From NCBI RefSeq assembly GCF_002632875.1, contig NZ_NJCX01000008.1, positions 104,072 to 166,601 of the forward strand: a DNA stretch of 62,530 nt, in the 5' to 3' direction. The position numbers and the translations under genes were made by a program. Origin of the DNA: Xenorhabdus kozodoii (lineage in GTDB: Bacteria > Pseudomonadota > Gammaproteobacteria > Enterobacterales > Enterobacteriaceae). The notes beneath the pieces are model-generated. The model had not been told where the DNA came from, made no database searches, and worked only from the letters and a program-made list of their open reading frames with translations. Below are positions 27,766-36,173 of this stretch, one piece after another (position 1 is the stretch's first letter; each line of letters opens with the position of its first letter).

Positions 27766-27961
27766 GTTGGGTTCGGTCAATTATTGTTGTGTGGTCAGTA
27801 TGGCAAATTCACGCAATCCTATTTCATTAATCGTGCCTTGTCATCGGGTGATTGGACATGATGGTAAATTGGTCGGCTATACCGGTGGGCTGGCGATCAA
27901 AAGGTGGTTACTGGCTCATGAAAAGAGCAGAAAAGTAAACAGAAGTAAAATAAAACGCTAA
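27766..27961 (+). pseudogene. 3' fragment of ogt, degenerate duplicate
   Basis: Encodes the last ~65 residues of Ogt (SVNYCCVVSMANSRNPISLI, then VPCHRVIGHDGKLVGYTGGL). The active-site PCHR is kept, but R-to-C, A-to-V and G-to-S changes lie in the DNA-binding turn and the N-terminal two thirds are absent. It cannot be a working alkyltransferase. Intact ogt is at 20795-21280. Confidence 0.9.
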
Positions 27962-28006
27962 TTTATTTGTGAAACCACCATTGACGTATAAAATCAATCA
28001 ATGTAA
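27766..28006. repeat. Direct repeat, right copy (ogt 3' end plus flank)
   Basis: Matches 21091-21339 in the same orientation, including the non-coding ~59 bases after the ogt stop (GTGAAACCAC, GTATAAAATCAAT). The match starts abruptly at 27766 within the ogt reading frame and ends near 28006, before cspE. Confidence 0.9.
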
Positions 28007-28140
28007 TTAAACAAAAAGTCTGTTTTTTTACATTCGGTTATATGTTTCGTGATCTATGTTGCAGACAGTGGACTATATTATTTGCTGTACTGTACGTCGT
28101 GACGCTGAGTTCGTGTCTTGTTTATTAAAGGTAAGTTTTA

Positions 28141-28350
28141 ATGTCAAAAATTAAAGGTAACGTTAAGTGGTTTAATGAATCCAAAGGGTTCGGTTTTATC
28201 ACTCCGGAAGATGGTAGTAAGGATGTTTTTGTACACTTTTCAGCCATTCAGTCTAACGGATTTAAGACTCTGGCCGAAGGCCAAAAAGTAGAGTTTGAAA
28301 TTACTGAGGGTGCGAAAGGTCCATCTGCTGCAAACGTTGTCGCAATCTAA
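28141..28350 (+). CDS. cspE: Cold-shock-family protein CspE
   Basis: A 69-residue single cold-shock domain, nearly identical to E. coli Csp[21 protein letters not shown] with RNP1 (KGFGFI) and RNP2 (VFVHF). It binds single-stranded nucleic acids and acts as an RNA chaperone and antiterminator. An AAAGGTAAG ribosome binding site precedes the ATG, and a ~130-base leader separates it from the ogt fragment. crcB follows, as in E. coli, but on the other strand. Confidence 0.96.
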   Translation: MSKIKGNVKWFNESKGFGFITPEDGSKDVFVHFSAIQSNGFKTLAEGQKVEFEITEGAKGPSAANVVAI

Positions 28351-28369
28351 TTTCGAATCCCATATTTTG

Positions 28370-28397
28370 AAAACCCGTTTTGATAACGGGTTTTTTT
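28370..28397 (+). terminator. Rho-independent terminator of cspE
   Basis: AAACCCGTT pairs with AACGGGTTT around TTGAT and is followed by TTTTT, 20 bases after the cspE stop. Confidence 0.9.
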
Positions 28398-28429
28398 ATC
28401 TTATGGGTTTTTAGAGGGTTATCAGATCA

Positions 28430-28801
28430 TTACAGTTTGTTCATGAGTGCAAAAGCCAATGTTGTCATCAACAATGAACCAATCACATTCATCAAGAGAC
28501 TGGCTAGCGCCCAACCTATTTTTCCTGCCTGTAAGAGATAAACCACTTCGACAGAAAAAGTGGAAAAGGTGGTTAACCCTCCGCAAAAACCTGTCGTTAG
28601 CATTAGCTTCCAAACCGGATCGAGGTGTGTGGCTTTGTTAAAGTAGGCCAAACCTAACCCAATGATAAATGCGCCAATACAATTAGCCGCCAGTGTACCA
28701 ACGGCAATGGGGGAGGAAGGACTGTTCAGGCGGAGGCTGATGAGCCAGCGCAGTACGCTCCCCAGACCACCACCAATAAATACAGCAAACACAATATTCA
28801 T
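28430..28801 (-). CDS. crcB: Fluoride exporter CrcB/FluC
   Basis: A 123-residue, four-helix membrane protein that exports fluoride as a dual-topology dimer. Signatures: [31 protein letters not shown] and [17 protein letters not shown], which holds the Phe box and the central TFSTF. The ATG at 28801 is chosen because it aligns with the family start; a GTG at 28819 is also in frame. It lies 18 bases after lipA on the same strand. No fluoride riboswitch is visible in that small gap. Confidence 0.94.
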   Translation of the reverse strand: MNIVFAVFIGGGLGSVLRWLISLRLNSPSSPIAVGTLAANCIGAFIIGLGLAYFNKATHLDPVWKLMLTTGFCGGLTTFSTFSVEVVYLLQAGKIGWALASLLMNVIGSLLMTTLAFALMNKL

Positions 28802-28819
28802 TATGATGGTGGAAACCAC

Positions 28820-29785
28820 TTATTTGATTTCGATGCCCTTGGCCTGCAAGTCAGCATGGTAAGAAGAGCGAACAAACGGGCCACAGGCAGCATGAGTAAA
28901 GCCCATCTCTAACGCGGCTTCTTTCATTTCATCAAATTCAGCGGGGCTGACATAACGCTGCACCGGTAAGTGATGGCGGCTTGGTTGTAAATATTGCCCC
29001 AAAGTCAGCATGGTGACACCGTGTCTGCGTAAATCGCGCATCACCTCTAAAATTTCTTCGTTGGTTTCGCCTAATCCCACCATTAAGCCTGATTTAGTTG
29101 GGATATCTGGATGCGCTGCCTTGAATTTTTCCAATAGTTTCAACGACCAGTCATAGTTAGCGCCCGGACGAACTTGACGATAAACCCGTGGCACGTTTTC
29201 CAAATTATGGTTGAACACATCAGGCGGGGTTGCAGTCAGAATTTCCAGGGCACGATCCATACGGCCGCGGAAATCCGGCACCAAAGTTTCGATCTTAATT
29301 GATGGGTTTTTTTCACGAATAGCTGCGATACAGTCAGCAAAATGCTGGGCACCACCATCACGCAAATCATCACGGTCAACAGAGGTGATAACGACATAAC
29401 GCAGCTTCATATCCTGGATAGTCTGCGCGAGCTTGATAGGTTCATTGGCATCAGGTGCATTTGGGCGACCATGAGCGACGTCACAGAATGGACAGCGACG
29501 AGTACAGATGGCGCCGAGGATCATAAAAGTGGCGGTTCCGTGGTTAAAGCACTCCGCAAGGTTAGGGCAGGAGGCTTCTTCACAGACGGAATGCAACCCA
29601 TTTTTGCGCATTGCCGCTTTGATACCCTGAATGCGGCTGGAATCCGCAGGAAGTTTGATTTTCATCCACTCAGGTTTACGCAAGAGTGCTTCACGTTCTG
29701 TGGCGATTGTTTTCACCGGGATCAAAGCCATCTTGTCTGCGTCGCGGTATTTGACACCACGTTCCATCTGAATTGGTTTACTCAT
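28820..29785 (-). CDS. lipA: Lipoyl synthase
   Basis: A 321-residue radical-SAM enzyme that inserts two sulphurs into protein-bound octanoate. It shows the radical-SAM motif [10 protein letters not shown], the auxiliary cluster cysteines in [12 protein letters not shown], and the C-terminal [11 protein letters not shown] with the conserved RSSY serine. The ATG giving [20 protein letters not shown] matches E. coli start and length; the frame is open 28 codons further upstream. Downstream of lipB on the same strand. Confidence 0.97.
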   Translation of the reverse strand: MSKPIQMERGVKYRDADKMALIPVKTIATEREALLRKPEWMKIKLPADSSRIQGIKAAMRKNGLHSVCEEASCPNLAECFNHGTATFMILGAICTRRCPFCDVAHGRPNAPDANEPIKLAQTIQDMKLRYVVITSVDRDDLRDGGAQHFADCIAAIREKNPSIKIETLVPDFRGRMDRALEILTATPPDVFNHNLENVPRVYRQVRPGANYDWSLKLLEKFKAAHPDIPTKSGLMVGLGETNEEILEVMRDLRRHGVTMLTLGQYLQPSRHHLPVQRYVSPAEFDEMKEAALEMGFTHAACGPFVRSSYHADLQAKGIEIK

Positions 29786-29902
29786 AATCGTGCTGGTTCC
29801 AGTTATATTCTTCAGATTTTGACTTACTGCCTGGTGGTGATGAGAAAAATATCGAGGCAATAAGTCCATTCAAATTTTTTTGAAAAATGTTAAAAAATTA
29901 TA

Positions 29903-30553
29903 TCATCTTTCATTGATGAGTTGAAATCCCAAGATCTGACAGAATTTTTCCACCAGAACGGGTTGTACATCTTTAATCGTTACTCCGGTGACGAGGTCAC
30001 TGAGTTGGATCATCTGCATGCCTGCATAACCACAAGGGTTGATGCGTAAAAATGGCTGTAAGTCCATTGCAATATTCAGTGCCAGACCATGGAAAGAGCA
30101 TCCTTTGCGGATACGCAAACCAAGGGAGCATATTTTGTTACCTGCAACATAAACGCCTGGTGCATCCGGACGGGCATAGGCTTCCACACCAAAATGTGCC
30201 AGCGTTTCAATCACGGTATTTTCGATTGAAGTGACCAATTGACGCACCCCGATTTTTGCCCGTTTCAAGTCAATCAAAACATACATGACCTGCTGTCCGG
30301 GACCATGATAAGTGACTTGTCCTCCCCTGTCTGACTGGACAACAGGGATATCACCAGGTGCAAGTATATGCTCAGTTTTGCCGGCCTGACCTTGCGTAAA
30401 GACTTTTTCGTGTTGGACAAGCCAGATTTCATCCGGTGTTTCTGCCGTACGTTGTTCGGTGAATTGGTGCATGGCATCAGAAACCGGTTCGTAGGGCTGA
30501 ATACCTAACTGGCGTAAAATAACGGTGTTATGTTGCAATGGAAATTTCATCAT
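29903..30553 (-). CDS. lipB: Octanoyl-[acyl carrier protein]:protein N-octanoyltransferase
   Basis: A 216-residue enzyme moving octanoate from ACP to lipoyl domains, before LipA. Contains [11 protein letters not shown], the signature [15 protein letters not shown], and the catalytic Cys/Lys region [19 protein letters not shown]. Two adjacent ATGs begin the frame (30553 and 30550). E. coli has ybeF between lipA and lipB; here only 117 bases lie there. Confidence 0.95.
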   Translation of the reverse strand: MMKFPLQHNTVILRQLGIQPYEPVSDAMHQFTEQRTAETPDEIWLVQHEKVFTQGQAGKTEHILAPGDIPVVQSDRGGQVTYHGPGQQVMYVLIDLKRAKIGVRQLVTSIENTVIETLAHFGVEAYARPDAPGVYVAGNKICSLGLRIRKGCSFHGLALNIAMDLQPFLRINPCGYAGMQMIQLSDLVTGVTIKDVQPVLVEKFCQILGFQLINER

Positions 30554-30720
30554 TCGTTAACAAAAGTGCCCGTCAGTATAACGCTGTAAGAGGATTCCCA
30601 CCAGTTTGAGAATGACTTAATGTAATAATATTGTTCATTAGAAGAATATATTTTTATTTTATATTATCATGGTTATATATTTTGGTAATTTTCTCTTTAA
30701 TCTCCTTTTTGAGCTAACAG

Positions 30721-32181
30721 ATGGTCAAAAAAAACCAACTTCTCATTGTTGGGCATCTTTGTAGTTTTCTGGTGCTCCTTTATAGCCTCTCAATGTTGCT
30801 GCCTTTTTCTGTGGCTTTGTTTTATCAAGAAAAAAGTGTTTTTGCTTTTTTTGAAACATTTGTCATTGGCTTGGTTACCGGCGGAGTAGGCTGGTACTTT
30901 ACCCGTAAAACTAAGGCGCAGCCCAGTACGCAAGATGGATTTCTTATCATTGTACTCTTCTGGTTGCTCTTTTCGTTGCTCAGTGCCTTGCCTTTTTTGC
31001 TCGACAATAGCTTAAATATCAATCTGGTGGATGCGATGTTCGAAGGAATATCTGGCATCACGACCACCGGTGCCACGGTATTGAATGATGTTTCAGCCCT
31101 GCCCAAATCCATGCTCTATTACCGTGCCCAGCTCAATTTTATCGGCGGCTTAGGTGTCATCGTCCTGGCTGTTGCTATTTTGCCTTTACTGGGAATTGGT
31201 GGCGCCAAACTGTATCAATCAGAAATGCCCGGCCCTTTTAAAGAAGAACGCTTGACGCCACGGCTTGCAGACAGTGCTAAGAGCCTATGGGTTGTGTATT
31301 TGTTGCTGGGAGGGATTTGTTCAGTCAGCTTCTGGGCGGCAGGTATGTCGTGGTTTGATGCTATCTGCCATGGGATCTCAACGGTTTCCTTGGGGGGATT
31401 TTCTACCCGTAATGAAAGCCTGGGTTATTACGACAGCGCCGCCATTGAAATGGTGGGGGGGGTTTTTTCGGTCCTGTCAGCGGTCAACTTTACGCTCTAT
31501 TTTATCGCCTTGACGCGCAGGAGCTTAAAACCACTACTAAAAAATGCTGAACTGCAATTTTTCTTGCTGGTATTGGCGGCGATCGTTGCCATTATCTGGC
31601 TGGAATTATACCGTTCCGGCATGTATGGCGTGAAAGAAGCCTTTGTTCATGGCTTTTTCATGACCAGTTCCATGATGACGGATAATGGCTTGGCGACTTC
31701 TGATTATGCCCAGTGGCCTCCCCATACGATATTATTGTTGCTTGCTGTCAGTTTTTTTGGTGGCTGCGTGGGATCAACGTGTGGAGGCATAAAAGCCCTC
31801 CGTTTTATGATCCTGGCAAAACAGAGCTTCAGTGAAATTAACCAGCTCATTCATCCAAATGCCATCTCAACGATTAAAATTGGTCAATCTGCGGTTCAGG
31901 AAAGAGTGCTGCGTTCTGTCTGGGGGTTCTTCTTCCTCTATGTCTTTTTTAGTTGTTTCTTTGTCTGGGCTTTGAACTTGCTCGGTTATGATTTGGTCAC
32001 TTCATTTGCGACTACTGCCGCATGCATCAATAATATGGGGATAGGATATGGCACGACGGCGCAAGGCTTCGGAGATCTTGATCCCATAGCAAAATGGATG
32101 ATGTGTGCGGCCATGTTGTTGGGACGGTTGGAAATTTACCCAATACTGATTTTATGTTCAAAAGCGTTTTGGCGTTTTTGA
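30721..32181 (+). CDS. TrkG/TrkH-family potassium uptake protein
   Basis: A 486-residue membrane protein of the Trk/Ktr family. Four pore repeats each keep a filter glycine: ISGITTTGATV, STVSLGGFSTR, SSMMTDNGLATSD and CINNMGIGYG. The first loop keeps the TrkH-type IVLAVAILPLLGIGG and EMPGP. The third filter (DNGLATSD) departs from the usual TAGFTT type. It works with TrkA/TrkE elsewhere. Unlike E. coli, where lipB and ybeD are neighbours, this gene is inserted between them on the opposite strand. The upstream ~165 bases are AT-rich. Confidence 0.88.
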   Translation: MVKKNQLLIVGHLCSFLVLLYSLSMLLPFSVALFYQEKSVFAFFETFVIGLVTGGVGWYFTRKTKAQPSTQDGFLIIVLFWLLFSLLSALPFLLDNSLNINLVDAMFEGISGITTTGATVLNDVSALPKSMLYYRAQLNFIGGLGVIVLAVAILPLLGIGGAKLYQSEMPGPFKEERLTPRLADSAKSLWVVYLLLGGICSVSFWAAGMSWFDAICHGISTVSLGGFSTRNESLGYYDSAAIEMVGGVFSVLSAVNFTLYFIALTRRSLKPLLKNAELQFFLLVLAAIVAIIWLELYRSGMYGVKEAFVHGFFMTSSMMTDNGLATSDYAQWPPHTILLLLAVSFFGGCVGSTCGGIKALRFMILAKQSFSEINQLIHPNAISTIKIGQSAVQERVLRSVWGFFFLYVFFSCFFVWALNLLGYDLVTSFATTAACINNMGIGYGTTAQGFGDLDPIAKWMMCAAMLLGRLEIYPILILCSKAFWRF

Positions 32182-32234
32182 GCAGCCTTTAGCCATAAAT
32201 AAGTTGATATGTGCCAATATATTTAAAAGGTTAT

Positions 32235-32269
32235 CATGTACTGCTGCCTGTACCGGATGGCAGTACATG
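32235..32269 (+). terminator. Hairpin after the Trk gene
   Basis: CATGTACTGC (32235-32244) pairs perfectly with GCAGTACATG (32260-32269). It lies between the convergent Trk and ybeD genes. The T-run is weak (TGTTTTGC), so terminator function is only likely. Confidence 0.5.
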
Positions 32270-32316
32270 GTGTTTTGCAAAATCGCGTAAGCCTTTTTAA
32301 CAGTACGATTGCACCA

Positions 32317-32580
32317 TCACAGCACTACGCGAACCAACTCCAGCTTACCTAACTCTTCATACAAGGTTTCAACTTGCTCAATATGGGTCGCATTGATGGT
32401 AATGGAGACAGAATGGTAATTGCCTTTGCTGCTTGGTTTCACGATTGGGGAGTAATCGCCCGGTGCATGGCGCTGAACGACTTCAATTACTTGATCCAGC
32501 AGCTCAGGTTGAGCTAATCCCATCACTTTGTAGGTGAATGAGCAAGGGAACTCAAGCAGTTCATTTAATTTCGTTTTCAT
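32317..32580 (-). CDS. ybeD: DUF493 family protein YbeD
   Basis: An 87-residue protein that is nearly identical to E. coli Ybe[21 protein letters not shown] and [20 protein letters not shown]. It has an ACT-like regulatory fold and no assigned function. It sits between dacA and the lip genes, as in E. coli. Confidence 0.93.
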   Translation of the reverse strand: MKTKLNELLEFPCSFTYKVMGLAQPELLDQVIEVVQRHAPGDYSPIVKPSSKGNYHSVSITINATHIEQVETLYEELGKLELVRVVL

Positions 32581-32690
32581 GGGCGCTCCTAAAAGAGATT
32601 TGCCACGGCATAGTGATTGATCTACCGTGGCGTGATAATTTTATAACGATATGTCATTAATATAAGGCTCAATAATCGCCTTTCAAGGGA

Positions 32691-33899
32691 TTAACCGAAC
32701 CAATGATGGAACATCAGTCGGATATAGTCGATTAGGCGGCTAAAGAAACCACCCTCTTTGACTTCCTGCATCACGACTAATGGGCGTTGTTCAATGGTTT
32801 TACCATCAAGCTGGAAGTTGATGGTTCCAACAACTTGATTTTTGGCGAGTGGTGCATGCAGTTCGGTATTGTCCAATACATAGCTGGCTTTCAGGTCTTT
32901 CAAACGACCACGAGGGATAGTCAGGTAAACATCTTGTTCAACGCCCAGTTGGACCTTATCCGTATCACCAAACCAGATTGGCTCTGACGCAAATTCCTTA
33001 CCGACTTGCAGTGGTGAAACGGTTTCGAAGAAACGGAAGCCCCACGTCAGCAGTTTTTTGCTGTCGGTTTCACGTCCTCTGGAGGTTGGGCTGCCCATCA
33101 CAGCCGAAATCAGGCGCATATTGCCTTCGGTAGCCGAAGCAACCAGGTTATATCCTGCGCCGCTGGTGTGGCCTGTTTTAATACCGTCAACACTCAGGCT
33201 CTTATCCCACAGCAAACCATTGCGATTAGGCTGGTGGATGTTGTTGTAAGTAAAATCTTTTTCTTTGTAGATAGCGTATTCATCCGGCACATCGCGGATT
33301 AAGGCTCGACCAATCAATGCCATATCATGGGCGGAGCTGTATTGCCCGTTGGCATCCAGACCGTGAACGGTTTGAAAATGTGTATTTTTCAGCCCCAAAC
33401 TTTGCACATATTGATTCATCAAACTGACGAATGCATCTTGGCTGCCTGCCACATAGTCTGCCATCGCGACACACGCATCGTTGCCCGATTGCAGGTTGAT
33501 ACCACGGGAGAGCATAGCGACAGAAACCTGATCACCCGGTTTTAAAAACATCAGGGACGAACCTTTAAATATCGGATTACCCGTTGCCCAGGCATCTTTA
33601 CCGACAGTCACGATATCATCCGGTTTGATTTTGCCTGATTTGATGGCCTGGCCAATGACATAGCTGGTCATCATTTTGGTCAGACTTGCGGGATCGCGGC
33701 GGACATCTGCACTCTTTTCGGCCAATACCTTTCCTGAGTTGTAATCAATCAGAATATAGGCCTCTGAATCCAGTTCTGGCACGCCTGGGATCATGGTTTT
33801 GAAATTATCATCCGCGTTGGCAGATACGGAAACACTGGCAGCGAGGGCAATGCCTAACGTGGCATTTTTAATAAGACGGGAAGTAACGATGTATTTCAT
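32691..33899 (-). CDS. dacA: D-alanyl-D-alanine carboxypeptidase, penicillin-binding protein 5
   Basis: A 402-residue PBP5 that trims the terminal D-Ala from peptidoglycan pentapeptides. The signal peptide ends SANA-DD. The three active-site motifs are present: SLTK, SGND and KTG (in [14 protein letters not shown]). The C-terminal [17 protein letters not shown] is the amphipathic helix that anchors PBP5 to the inner membrane. Confidence 0.96.
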   Translation of the reverse strand: MKYIVTSRLIKNATLGIALAASVSVSANADDNFKTMIPGVPELDSEAYILIDYNSGKVLAEKSADVRRDPASLTKMMTSYVIGQAIKSGKIKPDDIVTVGKDAWATGNPIFKGSSLMFLKPGDQVSVAMLSRGINLQSGNDACVAMADYVAGSQDAFVSLMNQYVQSLGLKNTHFQTVHGLDANGQYSSAHDMALIGRALIRDVPDEYAIYKEKDFTYNNIHQPNRNGLLWDKSLSVDGIKTGHTSGAGYNLVASATEGNMRLISAVMGSPTSRGRETDSKKLLTWGFRFFETVSPLQVGKEFASEPIWFGDTDKVQLGVEQDVYLTIPRGRLKDLKASYVLDNTELHAPLAKNQVVGTINFQLDGKTIEQRPLVVMQEVKEGGFFSRLIDYIRLMFHHWFG

Positions 33900-34058
33900 G
33901 ATTGATTAGATAACATCCGTGAGAGAAGGATTGATAATAAGTGACATAATAACAAATGAAAAAAAAGCTGACATTAAACAAAATTGATGCCGCCGATTTT
34001 ATCTGCCTGCTGACAGGAAAATATCAGCAGGCGGTGATGCTATTTATCGCCATTCGGA

Positions 34059-34079
34059 TTCAGGGTTCAGGGTTCAGGG
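34059..34079. repeat. Three tandem TTCAGGG heptamers at the 3' end of rlpA
   Basis: TTCAGGG is repeated three times without gaps (34059-34065, 34066-34072, 34073-34079). The rlpA stop codon (34074-34076, read on the minus strand) lies inside the last copy. Adding or losing a copy would leave the first stop in place. Confidence 0.8.
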
Positions 34080-35036
34080 CGCAACAATAAACGAGGATTG
34101 ATGCATCTGATCCGTCAATTTTTTTTGTAGCTCCAGCGCTTGCTGGCGGCTATTGAATGGCCCCAGTTGGACGCGAAAGACGTTACCAAATTGGATAATA
34201 CGCCCTTGGACATCAAAGCGCTGGCTCAACGATTGTTGCCAGTCTTTGGCTTTTTGTTCAGTACTGACTGCGCCGACTTGCACCATAAAACCGCTTGCTG
34301 ATTCTGGCGCTGAAGGGGTTGCCACCGACGGAGGAGTAACCGATTGGCCGGCTGTATTTTCAGCCGGCGCTTGCTCTGTTGCTAACGGCTGCACAGTCTT
34401 TTTGTCAGCAGGATCATCTGTCACCGCAGGCGGCGTTGATGACGGGGAACCCAGATTAGGCCTTTCAGGTAAAGCAAAGCTCTGCTTAACGAACGTCGAT
34501 CCTGCAGTGCCTAAACCGGAAAGTGAGCCATCAGGTGAAACGAGGATACCATCCAATTTCACTTTGCTCTGTGGCATTAAATTGAGCCGTTCTGCTGCGG
34601 CACGAGATAATTCAATGATTTTTCCCGGCTTATTGTAAGGACCGCGATCATTGATCCTGACAATCATCATGCGCCCATTGCTTAAGTTGGTCACACGAAC
34701 ATAACTGGGAATCGGTAACGTCGGATGTGCTGCCTCTAACGCATAGGGGCTGGCCCGTTCACCAATTGCCGTCAGTTTTCCATTGGACCCTTCACCGAAC
34801 CAACTGGCATAACCGGTTTGGGTAAAATGAGCCGGATCTTGCACGATGTGATAGGTTTGCCCATCCCGTTGATAATCTCGATTAGCGCTTGGATGGTAAG
34901 GCTCATAGAGAGGCTCAGCACCCAAAACATCACGAGTCGGAACTGCGGGAAGGGAAGATGTCTGATCGCTACCGGTTAGGTTACAGCCTGATAGTAGTAC
35001 TGTAACGATGCTAAGTATAAGCCACTGTTGACGCAT
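34074..35036 (-). CDS. rlpA: RlpA septal-ring lytic transglycosylase-like lipoprotein
   Basis: A 320-residue outer-membrane lipoprotein. The signal peptide ends with lipobox LSGC (Cys18). A double-psi beta-barrel follows (YASWFGEGSNGKLTAIGE, VRINDRGPYNKPGKIIELSR), then a Pro/Thr-rich linker (~195-245) and a C-terminal SPOR domain (GFMVQVGAVSTEQKAKDW, FRVQLGPFNSRQQA) that binds denuded septal glycan. It is between dacA and mrdB as in E. coli. Confidence 0.94.
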   Translation of the reverse strand: MRQQWLILSIVTVLLSGCNLTGSDQTSSLPAVPTRDVLGAEPLYEPYHPSANRDYQRDGQTYHIVQDPAHFTQTGYASWFGEGSNGKLTAIGERASPYALEAAHPTLPIPSYVRVTNLSNGRMMIVRINDRGPYNKPGKIIELSRAAAERLNLMPQSKVKLDGILVSPDGSLSGLGTAGSTFVKQSFALPERPNLGSPSSTPPAVTDDPADKKTVQPLATEQAPAENTAGQSVTPPSVATPSAPESASGFMVQVGAVSTEQKAKDWQQSLSQRFDVQGRIIQFGNVFRVQLGPFNSRQQALELQKKLTDQMHQSSFIVAP

Positions 35037-35048
35037 GAAACTTCTTCC

Positions 35049-36161
35049 TCATAGACTTTTGGACAATAACTTACGATGTGTATGTATCGACATGATAATG
35101 CCGAACCCCGCCATCAGGACAATCAATGCCGATCCCCCATAACTAATCAACGGCAGGGGGACACCGACTACCGGCAGGATACCGCTTACCATGCCGATAT
35201 TGACAAAGATATAGACAAAGAAAATCAGTATTAATCCTCCGACCATGACCCGGCCAAAGGTGTTTTGCGCTTGGGTGGCTATAAACAAACCACGTATAAT
35301 GACGAGCAAATAAAGTCCGAGCAAAACCAAAACGCCAATTAACCCTAACTCTTCAGATAAAACGGCGAAAATAAAGTCGGTATGTCGCTCCGGCAGGAAT
35401 TCCAGTTGCGATTGAGTGCCTTGTAGCCAGCCTTTTCCAAATATTCCCCCTGAGCCAATCGCAATTTTGGATTGGATGATATGGTAGCCTTTGCCCAATG
35501 GATCACTTTCCGGGTCTAATAGCATCATAACGCGGGCGCGTTGGTAATCATGCATCAGGAAGAACCACAATATTGGGATGAAACAGGCAAGCAGTAAAAC
35601 GGCAACGCCAATTAACTTCCAATTCATTCCCGCCAAAAAGAGGATGAATATCCCAGAGGCCGCAATCAGTATAGAGGTGCCTAAATCGGGTTGCGCTGCG
35701 ACCAGCAGAGTAGGAACAAAGGTCAAGACCAGTGCAATGCCCGTATTTTTCAGCGAAGGTGGACACAGATCTCGATTCATAAAGCGAGCCACCATCAAAG
35801 GCACAGCGATTTTGGCAATTTCTGATGGCTGAAAGCGCACAATGCCCAGATCCAGCCAGCGCTGCGCCCCCTTACTAATCTGCCCAAAAACATCAACGAA
35901 GATGAGCAAAATGACACAGGCAATATAAAGATAAGGCGCCCAATTTTCGTATATGCGTGGAGGAATTTGAGCTAAGGCAATCATCACGATAAGCCCCATG
36001 ATGACCTGGCCTATTTTTCGCTCCATCATGTCGATATCTTGCCCACTGGCGCTCCACATAATAAACAGGCTGTAGATCAGCAATGCCAAAACGCACAGCA
36101 GTAGCGGAATATCGATATGTAGTCGGGTCCAAAAAGGAACCTTGTTTGATGAGTCTGTCAT
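35049..36161 (-). CDS. mrdB: RodA peptidoglycan glycosyltransferase (SEDS)
   Basis: A 370-residue, ten-helix SEDS polymerase for side-wall synthesis with PBP2. Signatures: [55 protein letters not shown] and the end [13 protein letters not shown]. The ATG at 36161 is preferred (same length as E. coli); the frame also has an in-frame TTG at 36173, which abuts mrdA. Confidence 0.96.
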   Translation of the reverse strand: MTDSSNKVPFWTRLHIDIPLLLCVLALLIYSLFIMWSASGQDIDMMERKIGQVIMGLIVMIALAQIPPRIYENWAPYLYIACVILLIFVDVFGQISKGAQRWLDLGIVRFQPSEIAKIAVPLMVARFMNRDLCPPSLKNTGIALVLTFVPTLLVAAQPDLGTSILIAASGIFILFLAGMNWKLIGVAVLLLACFIPILWFFLMHDYQRARVMMLLDPESDPLGKGYHIIQSKIAIGSGGIFGKGWLQGTQSQLEFLPERHTDFIFAVLSEELGLIGVLVLLGLYLLVIIRGLFIATQAQNTFGRVMVGGLILIFFVYIFVNIGMVSGILPVVGVPLPLISYGGSALIVLMAGFGIIMSIHTHRKLLSKSL

Positions 36162-36173
36162 AGTGTTACTCAA

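Noticed and set aside
27619-27861. Plus-strand frame of 80 codons across the ogt repeat junction
   Set aside because: It joins the antisense of one remnant to the wrong frame of the ogt copy; chimeric and not homologous to anything.
28802-28819. Possible fluoride riboswitch upstream of crcB
   Set aside because: Only 18 bases separate lipA and crcB, and no riboswitch-like pattern is present.
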